Counted from the first letter of the stretch, positions 1 through 8,558 are shown. The stretch is 64,000 nt of DNA from Sphingobacteriaceae bacterium (GCA_903642215.1 CAHJWG010000003.1:186001-250000); one strand, 5' to 3'. The notes: generated from the sequence alone by a model not told the origin. Numbers and translations: made by a program.

Positions 1-303
1 TTAGGTGTTAGTCAACAAAGTGTCTCGCGAATGGAACAAAGCGAAGTTTTGGACGATGACGTTTTAGAAAAGGTCGCTAAAGTTCTTGGTGTAAATAGCG
101 AAGCGATTAAAAACTATAGTGACGAAGCAACCATTAATTTTATCGCAAATACCTATAATGACAATGCCGCCTCTTACGGTCATTACTATAATTTTAGCCC
201 GATAGAAAAAATTGTGACACTGTACGATGAAAAAATCGCACTCCTTGAACGCTTATTACTAGCTGAAAAAGAAAAGAATGAACTTTTAAAAGGCAAACAG
301 TAA
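1..303 (+). CDS. XRE-type helix-turn-helix regulator, 5' end outside window
   Basis: The reading frame is open from base 1, so the gene begins upstream of the window. The first residues (LGVSQQSVSRMEQ) look like the recognition helix of an XRE/Cro-like HTH: helix, SQQSVSRME, then a turn. The remaining 90 residues hold a region rich in D, N and Y and end in a short charged helix (ALLERLLLAEKEKNELLKGK), which may be a coiled-coil dimerisation tail. Regulators of this layout are common in Bacteroidota mobile elements. It lies upstream of, and divergent in strand from, the mobilization genes, so control of the element is a reasonable inference. The target is unknown. Confidence 0.7.
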   Translation, partial: LGVSQQSVSRMEQSEVLDDDVLEKVAKVLGVNSEAIKNYSDEATINFIANTYNDNAASYGHYYNFSPIEKIVTLYDEKIALLERLLLAEKEKNELLKGKQ

Positions 304-508
304 TCATACAAGCCTATAAACAGGGTCAAACTGTCTGTAGGCGATTCTCCCTTAGAAAAAACCAAACCGAAATTCTTTCAGCTGTGTTTCTACTATCAAG
401 ATCGCCCGCGATAAAAAAATTATGCAAGGGTTTTGTCTTCATCGAGGTAACAAGTCCTGCTGATAAAAAATCAATGCGTGTGCATTTTTTCTAAGTAACT
501 ACGAAGCT

Positions 509-1150
509 TTAATGTTGATGCTTTTTTAATTTATTCAGCTTATCCTTTGCTTCCTTAGCCTCCCGTTCCTTTTGTTCGGCAATATCTGCCGCTTTAGACC
601 TTTCCAACGCCTCGGTTTCGTATTTAATTGTCAGCTTTTCCATTGCTGTAGGATCTCGGGTATATTCAGCGTCTGCCTCGTTTGCCTGCACCGGGTACAT
701 CTGCCTGGTCATGCGGAATTTAATATCACCAGCTTCAAGACGACTATTCGCTATCCATAGATAAATATTCAGGCCGGCACTTAAGGCAACAAAGATCAGC
801 AGCAAACTGCCAGCAATTATAAATGGCTTGGTCTTCAGGTCGAGATGATGATGGTTTTTTACCGGGATCATTTTGGGAATGTGCGCTACCTCGTTTCTTA
901 AGGTATTGATTTGTGATTTTATTTCTTCTGCCGGGTAAGCCAAATTATGCTGATTGATTTCGGCTTTCAGCTCTTCCATCATTTTCTCCTGATCGGGTAC
1001 CAACTGCAAGATCAGTCTTTCTATGGCACCAAACCGTTCGTTATAGTCCGGCAGTTTAACTTCCCGCTTTTCTAAAGCGTTTACTTGTATCACTAAGTTA
1101 TCGATGATCTCCTCATTGATATTTTTGTTGGTCAGATTTTCGTTGTCCAT
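509..1150 (-). CDS. Coiled-coil protein with one membrane segment, mobilization-associated
   Basis: The protein has 213 residues: a charged helical N-terminal half, one hydrophobic segment at about residues 111-135 (PFIIAGSLLLIFVALSAGL), then a C-terminal Lys/Glu/Ala-rich helix ending in a His-containing tail. It follows the relaxase gene on the same strand, 33 bp downstream, so it probably belongs to the mob operon. I do not recognise a catalytic domain. By position it could anchor the relaxosome to the membrane or help coupling, but that is inference only. The family is commonly annotated as hypothetical in Bacteroidota mobile elements. Confidence 0.7.
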   Translation of the reverse strand: MDNENLTNKNINEEIIDNLVIQVNALEKREVKLPDYNERFGAIERLILQLVPDQEKMMEELKAEINQHNLAYPAEEIKSQINTLRNEVAHIPKMIPVKNHHHLDLKTKPFIIAGSLLLIFVALSAGLNIYLWIANSRLEAGDIKFRMTRQMYPVQANEADAEYTRDPTAMEKLTIKYETEALERSKAADIAEQKEREAKEAKDKLNKLKKHQH

Positions 1151-1183
1151 TTTTCTTTTGATTTGTAGTTTAATAATTACCGG

Positions 1184-2233
1184 TTATCTGCCCTGCCCGC
1201 GGTATTGTTCCTCGTCCTGCCCTTGGCCTTTCTTTTTCTTTTTTTTGCCAGGAAAGTCCGGCTCTGCCTGTATGTTGCCGAGCATTTCTTCCAGCAACTC
1301 CATTCCGCCGGTTATCACTGCTTTCAGGGTGCTGTCTTCTCCTGCTACAGAATCATCATAGCTAACCTGAATATGTTCCGGAATGGTTGGCTGCTTGTTG
1401 TCCTGATTTTCTTTCATGGCTTCCCTGATCTGGTCGGCCAGCGATCTTAATTGCATCTTTGGTTGTGATTGTTGCTCTTTTTCACCCTGTGCCTGCTGCT
1501 CTTTCATTTTTTCTTGAATGGCGGCAATAAGCCTACTATAACTTAAACTGCGGTCTATTTCCGAACCTTTAAATTTGTAGCCGTCCTTGCTGAAACTGAT
1601 GCCCTGAACCTCTTTAGTGCCGCTTTTAAACTTGTACTGAATCTCAATGCCTCTGCGCTTCAGCACTATCTTCAATTCATCCATGCTACTGACCTGGCAA
1701 CTTGCGAACTTGATCGCATCGAACAGTTCGTACTTCACTTTGTCCTCGCCCTTGAGCTGCTGCCTGTTTACCTTTTCCTTGTCCGGCGCGATATAGAAGC
1801 CATACTTCAAGGTCAGTTCCCTGCAAACTTTGATATTGTTCTGCCGCTGGAAGCGGTCAGATATGGTCTTGCCCTGATTATCTACCCGGTTATAGACTAA
1901 ATGCAGGTGGGGGTGGTTCTTATCATGGTGTCTGACCATTAACACCTGCGTGTCCTGTACCTTCATTTTTTGCAAGTAAGCTCTGGCAACCTCAACCATA
2001 ATTTCATCATTCAATTTATCCAAATCGTTTACGCTCCAGCTTAATGCAATATGGCCCACTGCCTGACCTAATCCCGGGTTCATCTTTCGTTGCATGTTAA
2101 AGTCCCGGATGGTCTGCTCGATGTTACTCTTGCGCACGCCATCAGCAAATAGAATAGCAGCGTCCTTTTTCAGCACGTTGTACTTCACGCAGCCACCAAA
2201 GCTTTTTCCGGGTTTAGGTATCTTGCCGATCAT
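1184..2233 (-). CDS. Relaxase/mobilization nuclease
   Basis: This 349-residue protein should nick the element's transfer origin and pilot the strand during conjugative mobilization. The histidine motif HPHLHLVYNRV (about residues 107-117) is the metal-binding 3H motif of relaxases. The N-terminus (KSFGGCVKYNVLKKDA) matches the motif I region of Bacteroides MobA/BmgA-type relaxases, with Tyr18 a plausible nicking residue. The C-terminal 130 residues are Gln/Lys/Glu rich and probably disordered. Its start overlaps the end of mobC by 20 bp, implying translational coupling. No type IV secretion genes are visible, so this is an element that is mobilized rather than self-transmissible as far as the window shows. 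Confidence 0.93.
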   Translation of the reverse strand: MIGKIPKPGKSFGGCVKYNVLKKDAAILFADGVRKSNIEQTIRDFNMQRKMNPGLGQAVGHIALSWSVNDLDKLNDEIMVEVARAYLQKMKVQDTQVLMVRHHDKNHPHLHLVYNRVDNQGKTISDRFQRQNNIKVCRELTLKYGFYIAPDKEKVNRQQLKGEDKVKYELFDAIKFASCQVSSMDELKIVLKRRGIEIQYKFKSGTKEVQGISFSKDGYKFKGSEIDRSLSYSRLIAAIQEKMKEQQAQGEKEQQSQPKMQLRSLADQIREAMKENQDNKQPTIPEHIQVSYDDSVAGEDSTLKAVITGGMELLEEMLGNIQAEPDFPGKKKKKKGQGQDEEQYRGQGR

Positions 2234-2615
2234 CGCGGTTAAAGTATTTTAAAGCGGTATCTATTTCGCTCAACAGCTCATGGCATTTCCTTGCAATGAG
2301 CAGCAGGTTGCCTATGTTGGCCTGTTTCGCGAGCTGGTTCAGGTTATTTGCCATACCGGTGAGCATATGCAAAAGGCCGCGATCTTCGACCGACAGCCGG
2401 GGAATGATCTTCGCGTTTTGAGCGGCTGCCCGGAACCAGGTGCTAACCTGCATACCTGCCTGCTTCGCTTTCGTTTTGATATAAAACTCCTCGGTGTTGC
2501 TCAGCCTGATCTTCATTTCCCTTTCCCGCTTGACAGCTAATTTTGGCCTGCCGCCTTTGTGTTTTAGGCCGCCAGTTGCTGGCTTACCTTCTTGTTTCTT
2601 TCCGCTGATCTCCAT
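2214..2615 (-). CDS. mobC: MobC-like relaxosome accessory protein
   Basis: This 133-residue basic protein has a ribbon-helix-helix-like region (EMKIRLSNTEEFYIKTKAKQ) followed by the MobC signature MLTGMANNLNQLAKQAN at about residues 84-100. MobC proteins bind oriT and help the relaxase melt and nick it. The gene overlaps the relaxase gene by 20 bp and is first of the mob pair. The hairpin-rich non-coding stretch directly upstream (2677-2767) is where the MobC/relaxase binding site would be expected. Family assignment is secure; the exact start is less so. Confidence 0.9.
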   Translation of the reverse strand: MEISGKKQEGKPATGGLKHKGGRPKLAVKREREMKIRLSNTEEFYIKTKAKQAGMQVSTWFRAAAQNAKIIPRLSVEDRGLLHMLTGMANNLNQLAKQANIGNLLLIARKCHELLSEIDTALKYFNRDDRQDT

Positions 2616-2676
2616 CTCTTCCTATCTTTATTTCTTGCGATCATCCTATCAATTGATCGGTCTCTCCGTTCATTTC

Positions 2677-2767
2677 CCACCTGCAACTAACAGGCGCAGG
2701 TGGCAAGTTTACCCGTTGGCTGCAGGCCTTCCGGGGAGTATTTGCGGGGGCAAATACACAAACTTGC
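2677..2767. other. Candidate origin of transfer (oriT), hairpin cluster
   Basis: The 229-bp non-coding gap upstream of mobC holds three perfect 8-bp inverted repeats: CCACCTGC/GCAGGTGG (2677-2684, 2696-2703), GTATTTGC/GCAAATAC around a GGGG loop (2738-2745, 2750-2757), and an outer pair GCAAGTTT/AAACTTGC (2703-2710, 2760-2767) that encloses the second hairpin. oriT sites of mobilizable elements usually lie just upstream of mobC and carry such repeats beside the nic site. Placement and structure support oriT; no nic consensus was identified. Confidence 0.5.
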
Positions 2768-2844
2768 TACTTACAGGCGGATAGAATATCCCGCTGCTAT
2801 TTATCCCGATATTTCGTGTCGCAAATGATTTTAAGCTGTTCATT

Positions 2845-3144
2845 TTACATACCTGCTTTGTCCGTTACTAAGGTTACCAAGCTTGCAATATGCTTATCAA
2901 AAGAAGGCTCATAAATGATATACTCAAGGCTGATCAGTTCCTTTAAACACTTGTGGTAAGTGGCCGGTGAACGGATGCCGGAGGTTGCCATTAGCCTGCT
3001 CCGGGTTACCCGGAAAGGAGTGTTGTACTGCTGTTCCTGCCATAAGGAAAGTATTGCGGTATACAGGCTGATATGAAAAGGGCTTAGCCCTTTGTGCCGC
3101 TGGATGTCTTTTAGCAAGGCCAGTTCGGGAGGTGCTTTTTTCAT
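2845..3144 (-). CDS. Small winged-helix-like DNA-binding protein
   Basis: Of 99 residues, residues 15-95 read as a helix-rich winged-helix fold: FHISLYTAILSLWQEQ, a VTRSRLMATSGIRSPATYHKCLKELI recognition region, then a beta wing (YIIYEPSF). The start codon overlaps the stop of the upstream HTH gene by 4 bp (ATGA-type overlap), so the two are translationally coupled. This gene pair sits between integration and mob modules in many Bacteroidota elements. A role in control of replication, excision or transfer is inferred from context. Confidence 0.75.
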   Translation of the reverse strand: MKKAPPELALLKDIQRHKGLSPFHISLYTAILSLWQEQQYNTPFRVTRSRLMATSGIRSPATYHKCLKELISLEYIIYEPSFDKHIASLVTLVTDKAGM

Positions 3145-3410
3145 TTAACACCTCCTTTTTCCAAAAGCTTTATGATATCCTGGTGCCGGTAATACATCAT
3201 ACCGCCTATTTTGGAATAGGTGAGTGTACCGTTAATACGCAGGTTTTGTAAGGTACCAGGCGAGATGCCCAGCAGCTTTCTTACCTCGTTACTTTTCAGC
3301 CATTCCTTGTTTGGTGGTTTTGCGCCTGCGCCGAATGCGTCTTTTAGTTCCTGTACCAGTTCTGCCCTAAACTGTTTCAGGTCTTCTTTAGTTAATAGCT
3401 CTACTTGCAT
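3141..3410 (-). CDS. Excisionase-like helix-turn-helix protein
   Basis: The 89-residue protein has a MerR/excisionase-like HTH_17 domain in its C-terminal half: WLKSNEVRKLLGISPGTLQNLR, then the wing GTLTYSKIGGMMYYRHQDI. The N-terminal 35 residues are a charged helix (LTKEDLKQFRAELVQELKDAF). Proteins of this kind next to an IntDOT-family element commonly act as recombination directionality factors or regulators. Here the intact integrase is 10 kb away, so the partner is not certain. It is the first gene of the two-gene HTH unit. Confidence 0.85.
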   Translation of the reverse strand: MQVELLTKEDLKQFRAELVQELKDAFGAGAKPPNKEWLKSNEVRKLLGISPGTLQNLRINGTLTYSKIGGMMYYRHQDIIKLLEKGGVK

Positions 3411-3607
3411 CTGTACTCCGTTTTTTGGTTAACGGGACGAATGTATACCGCCAAATAGCTGATCTCATGACCAACGGAAACTGATGGTCATGTATAAGAG
3501 GCGAACAAGATGGGTATTGTTAGACTTAAGGGGTTGAAATAATGTAGGTTAGGCCACCTATGAAAGAATAGGGTGAAAACTGGCTAACAGCGATAAGAAA
3601 ATACCTT

Positions 3608-4393
3608 TTAAGCTTGATTACTTTTCTTAACCGCCTTTTTTTGCGTGTCAGGTATGATCTTGAAAAGCTTGTTTTCGGTTGGAACCAAAGTGCCTTTGAC
3701 ACTTACATCGTTTTGTTTATCGAAGAAATAATTCTTGGCAGTCTCTATGGGTATGTCTTTGCCGTCGATTGAAAAATACTTACTGATCATCTTGTAATAG
3801 GGCGTTTTGTAATCGCAACGGAGCAGCGCCCGGCCAGTAGGTAATTGCAGGTCGCGGAGTTGCTGAATTAGATCAATGACTGTTGGCAAATGGCCTTCCT
3901 CTATCCTGATCTTCTGTACCACGTCGTATTCCTTCATTTCGCTAATTTGCTTCTCTAATGCTGCAATCTGGTTTTGCAGCCTTACAATGGTTGCGTCTTT
4001 TTCAGTATAAACTTCAAGCCGGGGGCGAACGGCCCATTGGTCAATGGAATCCAGGTAACCGGCAAATGCCCGCAGCTGTGCTTTTTGTACGTTGGTTCGC
4101 TCATGCTTGGTTTTTGAGCCGGGTTTGTCTTCTTTGATTAGTACCGCAATCCCGTCCTGAATAAGGTCTCTTAGGTGCTTGTAAAATTCCACCTCTTGCG
4201 ATCCTGCATTTACCTCTAAAAAATGATTCAGATGATATTTGTAAAAGGATTCAAACTCGCTTTCTTTTCGCTCATATAAGTTGTTAAGGAAATGGCGGTC
4301 GTAATGGCCCCGCCACCAGGAAAAGGGCATGCCAATATCGAACGGATGTTCGCGCTTTTTGAAGCGGGCAAGGGGTTTAAAGTATTCTTTCAT
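3608..4393 (-). CDS. Hypothetical protein with coiled coil, weak RteC-like C-terminus
   Basis: This 261-residue protein has an aromatic-rich N-terminal third (FSWWRGHYDRHFLNNLYERK), a central coiled coil (about residues 130-155) and a C-terminal stretch IDLIQQLRDL ... YYKMISKYFSIDGKDIPIETAKNYF. That last stretch has the layout of the RteC C-terminal domain, but the resemblance is too weak to name it. RteC regulates excision and transfer of Bacteroides conjugative transposons and often sits beside HTH genes like those downstream here. A structure prediction would decide whether it is RteC-related. Confidence 0.6.
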   Translation of the reverse strand: MKEYFKPLARFKKREHPFDIGMPFSWWRGHYDRHFLNNLYERKESEFESFYKYHLNHFLEVNAGSQEVEFYKHLRDLIQDGIAVLIKEDKPGSKTKHERTNVQKAQLRAFAGYLDSIDQWAVRPRLEVYTEKDATIVRLQNQIAALEKQISEMKEYDVVQKIRIEEGHLPTVIDLIQQLRDLQLPTGRALLRCDYKTPYYKMISKYFSIDGKDIPIETAKNYFFDKQNDVSVKGTLVPTENKLFKIIPDTQKKAVKKSNQA

Positions 4394-5175
4394 CGGGGAT
4401 ACATAATTGACAATATAAACAAAGATGATAACATTTAGAATATCCCTAAACCGATATCATGCAACTAATACTTATCTTGGAGGTATTTGCTTTCGAGAAT
4501 TTCTATAGAAGCATTAAGCAAAAATATGTAGAGAAATTATTGATAATGTTCAGTTATCTTTTATTGGCCTAACATTGGTACGTTTAATGTCAGGAATAAG
4601 CAGTCCATACGTCGTCAAACTTTGGAGTATGAAGTAACCAATGCGCCGCTATGGTTTGTAATGCCAATGGCTAATAATTTTCTCTTGGATTATCTCCCGA
4701 AACTTCAGGTGAAAGGAAAGCTCAGCTCATAGCCTTTCTGGCGGTTAGGCCTTTCACACACCAGGAAACATGGTATTCCGGCATTCCTAAACTCATCAAA
4801 ACACCACGCCAAGTTGTGTTACGATAATAAGCTTTGCAAGCACATTATCTCCACCAGATGCATCTGACTTGTCATGCTGTTTGATTTTGAGTAAAGTAAG
4901 CCTCCATGAAAGCTCTCGAAACCTTCAACAGCGTTTCCATTGCATTACAACCCTCATTGAAGCTTTGCGCTTTCCTTGCTTGGCTCGCCTGCATCGTCGG
5001 CCAAGGCATCAACACTGTCACAGCATTTGAAAAGCCAACAGCACAAGCCCATAAATCAAATGCAGCGGCCAGTCTCTTGTGACGCATTCTTCATAGCCGC
5101 ACTTTGTGCCTTCTCTCTGAAGACCTTGGCCTCCACTCGCAGGACGGCTCGCGTACAGGATGGTAGTGTTAAAAC
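4394..5175. other. Intergenic region of the element, possible gene remnants
   Basis: No intact gene was found. A plus-strand stretch open from about 4547 to a TAG at 4730-4732 reads as protein-like sequence (RRQTLEYEVTNAPLWFVMPM) without a convincing start, and may be a remnant. Bases 4860-5160 are more GC-rich than the flanks and hold two overlapping short frames on opposite strands, neither recognisable. The stretch could be a scar of an earlier insertion. Confidence 0.4.
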
Positions 5176-5415
5176 TTATCCGTAAAACCCTTCAATCTTT
5201 TCCTTGACTAAAGAAAGTGTGGTTTCTGGTATTGGTACGCCGGTAGTTAGTTCCAATATCCTGTTTCTGGTCGACTCGATTGTTCCAACGTATTGCCCGT
5301 TGAATAACATATGAAATGCACTGTCATCATCATACACCTTGCAGTTAATAGAATAACCAGTTAAATTGCCGTAAGTCAGGTTAAAGTCTATAATTAGTTC
5401 AGCAGTTGGTGCCAT
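5176..5415 (-). CDS. Hypothetical protein, second gene of a two-gene unit
   Basis: The 79-residue protein is predicted as alternating beta strands (ELIIDFNLTYGNLTGYSINCKVY) with a C-terminal helix (ETTLSLVKEKIEGFYG). There is no signal peptide or membrane segment. Its start lies 17 bp inside the upstream 90-residue gene, so the two are co-translated. I do not recognise the family. A tight two-gene unit of small proteins in mobile DNA may be a toxin-antitoxin or inhibitor pair, but nothing in the sequence proves it. Confidence 0.6.
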   Translation of the reverse strand: MAPTAELIIDFNLTYGNLTGYSINCKVYDDDSAFHMLFNGQYVGTIESTRNRILELTTGVPIPETTLSLVKEKIEGFYG

Positions 5416-5671
5416 TTTTTAGCTTTTTTATGGTAAGCTGGTTGATGATGTGCTTGCTTAATACTTCGTTGATTTTCTCTACCGTATCTGCCTGATGGAA
5501 ATAATTAAAGGAGTGGTCTTTTAATACATCTTCCAGTTTCTCATTGTCAAAAGTGTAAGCGGTTTCCCCAGCTTTCAAAACTACCTTCGAATCTTTGGAA
5601 AGAAGCAAATCAACTGACGTTCCCGAATTGCGATTGATTACTTCTAAAAGTGTTGACAGGTTAAAATTCAT
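5399..5671 (-). CDS. Hypothetical protein, first gene of a two-gene unit
   Basis: The 90-residue soluble protein starts MNFNLSTLLEVINRNSGTSVDLLLSK, has a short beta region and a helical C-terminal half with several His residues, and ends in a basic tail (TIKKLKNGTNC). The ATG lies about 25 bp after an AT-rich leader. Its 3' end overlaps the next gene by 17 bp. Family and function are unrecognised; the tight overlap is the only functional clue. Confidence 0.6.
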   Translation of the reverse strand: MNFNLSTLLEVINRNSGTSVDLLLSKDSKVVLKAGETAYTFDNEKLEDVLKDHSFNYFHQADTVEKINEVLSKHIINQLTIKKLKNGTNC

Positions 5672-5935
5672 ATTGATTAATTTAATACAACAATTTTAAG
5701 AAATGAAATGCTAAATTACTAATGTAATTAGCAATTTATTGATAAAAAGTTTTTAACAGATTGAGTTGCTCATACAATTTGCTCTACTCGCTGGTACGGC
5801 TTGCGCATACCTAAATATTCAAAGCCAAATACTACATTTGAATTTAAATGTAAATAGGGTAATGATTGTTGTTTTATTAATTATAAAATCTTTTTCACCT
5901 GATTAAAATAAGAGTAAATCGATAAGTTAAATATT

Positions 5936-6193
5936 ATGGCTATAAACAAAGGTAAAGGTAGTCGGCAAGGTGCGGTAAAAGAACGATCACAGGTCTACAA
6001 TCCCTCTACTGGAAATTATGTTAAAAGAGATACTAATACAGGAAGGTTTATTGATGTCAAGTCAGATGGAACGCCCTTTAAAGGGGTACGCAAAGAAAAA
6101 ACTAAAGTCAAAGCAAATCCTAGTGTTAAAAAAGCAGTGGCCAAGAAAGCAGAAAGCGCGGTATTGAAGATAAAAAATAGCAAAAAAAAGTAA
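5936..6193 (+). CDS. Small basic protein partnered with TIR-like gene
   Basis: This 85-residue, strongly basic protein has a conserved-looking core (GAVKERSQVYNPSTGNYVKR, then DTNTGRFIDVKSDGTPFKGVRKEK) and a low-complexity Lys/Ala tail. Its stop codon is 4 bp before the start of the TIR-like gene, so they form one transcription unit. From memory, similar NKG/VKRDT...GTPFKGVR proteins sit next to the same partner in other bacteria, but I cannot verify this here. The basic tail suggests nucleic-acid binding. A role as antitoxin, sensor or cofactor of the partner is inference. Confidence 0.7.
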   Translation: MAINKGKGSRQGAVKERSQVYNPSTGNYVKRDTNTGRFIDVKSDGTPFKGVRKEKTKVKANPSVKKAVAKKAESAVLKIKNSKKK

Positions 6194-6197
6194 CTCG

Positions 6198-6812
6198 ATG
6201 AAAGCTGTTTTAAATTATAATCGTAATGTTTTCATTAATTGCCCTTTTGATCCCGGTTATGAAGAAATATTTCAAGCGATATTATTTACTGTCCACAAGT
6301 GCGGTTTTATATTAAGGTGTGCAAAGGAATTTGAAGATTCTGGTAGTATTAGGATAAAAAACATAATAGGACTTATTAATGAATCAAAATTATCAATACA
6401 CGATTTATCACGGGTAACTGTTGAAACTACAGCCTCATTACCAAGATTCAATATGCCATTGGAACTTGGTATATTCATAGGTTGTAACGAATTTGGAACA
6501 AAGAGACACAAAGAAAAAGAATATCTAATAATTGAAAGCGAACAGTTTCGCTTTAAAGAATTCATTTCAGATTTGTCAGGACAAGATATCAAATCTCATC
6601 ACAATAATCCAGAAGAAGCAATAAAATGTATTCGAAATTGGCTAACTAAATATACATCTGAGACCATTCCAAGCCCAGGGATAATTGTTAAAGAATACAA
6701 AGATTTTTTAATTGTATTGCCTGAACTTTGTATAGAAAGTAATTGGCTTGTAAACGAACTTACTTTTGATGAGCTTTCATCTTTAGTTACAAACTGGCTA
6801 ACATTTGAATAA
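6198..6812 (+). CDS. TIR-like / nucleoside deoxyribosyltransferase-like protein
   Basis: The 204-residue protein starts with the strand-loop VFINCPFDPGYEEIF (11-25), continues with a predicted alternating alpha/beta fold, has IHDLSR (67-72), and a Glu in NMPLELG (E89). This order (PFD motif, D-L-S, then ELG) matches the Rossmann-like fold shared by nucleoside 2-deoxyribosyltransferases and TIR-type NAD-cleaving effectors, where the ELG glutamate is catalytic. The C-terminal 60 residues are helical. With the small basic protein 4 bp upstream it forms a two-gene cassette in an accessory region beside other defence-like genes. NAD or nucleotide cleavage in phage defence is a hypothesis; substrate and trigger are unknown. 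Confidence 0.75.
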   Translation: MKAVLNYNRNVFINCPFDPGYEEIFQAILFTVHKCGFILRCAKEFEDSGSIRIKNIIGLINESKLSIHDLSRVTVETTASLPRFNMPLELGIFIGCNEFGTKRHKEKEYLIIESEQFRFKEFISDLSGQDIKSHHNNPEEAIKCIRNWLTKYTSETIPSPGIIVKEYKDFLIVLPELCIESNWLVNELTFDELSSLVTNWLTFE

Positions 6813-7044
6813 AATTAAACGCTGATTTCTGTTATCCTGACTATTCAATATGTTACTTTAAAAGTAAATATTCTCAAAATAATAGTAGCTAAGGAAGTTA
6901 CCATTTCTGAATCTATATTGTCCTATTGTTAGGTTTTATTACAGCTTTTTTTTTCGATCCTTAAAGCTATCAAATTAGAAAGATTAAGGCAGGATTAACA
7001 TCATATGGATAAAATACTTTTAATTCACTAATATAATAACTACT

Positions 7045-7449
7045 CTATTGGTGCAACCGATGATACTTATCAAAATAATTTGTTTGATTAAGCAATTCAT
7101 CTGCACTTAAGGCTTCCTCTGTAGCAGTGATTTCTTCAATCGAGTGTTTGAAATATTTATTGATAAAATCTAAAAATTGTTGTATCAAGAAGTGATAGTT
7201 TTCTTTTGGCATTACAAAAACATCAGTATATACTTCTTTTGTAATCTTGGAAGGAAAAACAAATAATCTCAATAAGTTATCTTCGATAGTATAACGATAT
7301 TCAATTTCTGATTCGTCTATTTGTCCTAATCTTACAATGCAGTCATGTTCCCAGTTCCATTTCCAATTTGGAAAGTTTTCTTCAGCAATAAACTTTCTGA
7401 TTTTCAAAATCAAATCTTCAGGAAATTCTGTTGAAATTGCAATAGCCAT
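7045..7449 (-). CDS. Hypothetical soluble protein
   Basis: The 134-residue protein has several Trp/aromatic residues (NFPNWKWNWEHDCIV), a beta-rich middle (IEYRYTIEDNLLRLFVFPSK) and a helical, acidic C-terminus. No signal peptide, membrane segment or known motif is seen. It is a single gene with no operon partner within 200 bp on its strand, and its AT-rich composition matches the cargo zone. Function is not recognised. Confidence 0.6.
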   Translation of the reverse strand: MAIAISTEFPEDLILKIRKFIAEENFPNWKWNWEHDCIVRLGQIDESEIEYRYTIEDNLLRLFVFPSKITKEVYTDVFVMPKENYHFLIQQFLDFINKYFKHSIEEITATEEALSADELLNQTNYFDKYHRLHQ

Positions 7450-7585
7450 AATTCTTTCTTTTATAAAAATATATACTTTATTTTTTTATTTATTGCCAAA
7501 ACGAAACGTAGTTTAACACTACTCTTTAGTTAAGTATTTAAAGTAATATGAAGAAACAACTTTCATCTATTTAATTTGCATCTAT

Positions 7586-7783
7586 TTAAAACTCATTTGA
7601 TTTCTTACAAACACCACAAGTTAAACCATCTTTAGCGTAACGTTTAAAATACTTGCAATTTTTACAAGCATGACAAGGTGTGTTACCTTTACAAGTTGCA
7701 AATAATTTTACATTATTATGCTTTACAGGTAAACTTCGTGAAGAAAATACACTAAATAGCAGGATAAATAGCAGGTTTTTCAT
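7586..7783 (-). CDS. Small secreted cysteine-rich protein
   Basis: The 65-residue protein begins with a signal-peptide-like segment (KNLLFILLFSVFSS, residues 2-15). The mature part contains seven Cys, spaced as C-x5-C-x2-C-x2-C then C-x2-C plus one near the middle (CKGNTPCHACKNCKYF, LTCGVCKK). This spacing suggests a small metal-binding or disulfide-stabilised domain. Export is inferred from the N-terminus. Similar Cys-rich peptides occur as hypothetical proteins in Bacteroidota; no function is known to me. Confidence 0.6.
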   Translation of the reverse strand: MKNLLFILLFSVFSSRSLPVKHNNVKLFATCKGNTPCHACKNCKYFKRYAKDGLTCGVCKKSNEF

Positions 7784-8060
7784 GTTTAAATGGCTTAGGA
7801 ATAGAGATGTAAACTTAATGAATAAATCACTATAGTTGAAACTTTAAGTTGTTTACATCGGCTTATTTTTACCTTTATTGACTAATACGAATATGGGTAA
7901 TTAACTTTCCAATTCAAGAATTTGGTGACTACTATAAAGTATAAAACGTCTTGTTTTTGGATTTTTAGAATTGTTCGAAATTATAATACCTTTTAAAAAC
8001 TTTATCTAGATTATAATATGATGCAAAAAAAGATTAGTATTGAAATATTAATCGTATGTT

Positions 8061-8558
8061 ATGATCGAAGACACTAATTGCCCTAATTGTGGTAGCAATG
8101 ATATTTATTTAGGAAATGGTTATAATAAATGTGAGAATTGCGGTAAAGAATTTTTACTTGAGTTTGAAGAAGTGGATGACAATATTTATTTAGAAACCTA
8201 TAATTGCTTAGTGAAGCTAAAAGAAGCTTTCTTTAAGTTAAAGCATGGACAATTGTACTCGTGTATTATTGAATCGGAGGATGATAAGACCGGCAAACCA
8301 CTTCTTATTATTCCTTTAGCATGGGAAAAAAACAGAAACAGATTTTTTATACTTTGCTGTTTTAACGAGAAGCCCAAAGAAGATTCAGAATTTTTAGTAG
8401 AATTATTAAAGAAAAGCTTTGAGACACTTAAAAAAGAAGGGAAAACTGGATTATTTCCTGAATCTTATAAAGGGCAACCTCTCATGTGCACTACTGATAG
8501 AGATGGAGCTGTTTTTTCTGAGGTTGGTGAGCGTTTAATAGATTTCAAAGAAGTTTGA
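8061..8558 (+). CDS. Zinc-ribbon hypothetical protein
   Basis: The 165-residue protein opens with a zinc ribbon, CPNCGS at 7-12 and CENCGKEF at 28-35. An acidic linker and an alpha/beta domain of about 110 residues follow, with a strand-rich centre (GKPLLIIPLAWEKNRNRFFIL). The C-terminal domain is not recognised. It is convergent with the large TIGR04141-like gene, with 82 bp between stop codons, so it may be independent cargo or part of the same defence-like locus. Confidence 0.7.
   Translation: MIEDTNCPNCGSNDIYLGNGYNKCENCGKEFLLEFEEVDDNIYLETYNCLVKLKEAFFKLKHGQLYSCIIESEDDKTGKPLLIIPLAWEKNRNRFFILCCFNEKPKEDSEFLVELLKKSFETLKKEGKTGLFPESYKGQPLMCTTDRDGAVFSEVGERLIDFKEV

Noticed and set aside
3608..4393. 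Firm assignment as RteC
   Set aside because: Only the C-terminal layout is reminiscent; key residues cannot be aligned by eye.
4872..5185. Two overlapping short frames on opposite strands
   Set aside because: No recognisable domain; composition looks like a remnant rather than a gene.
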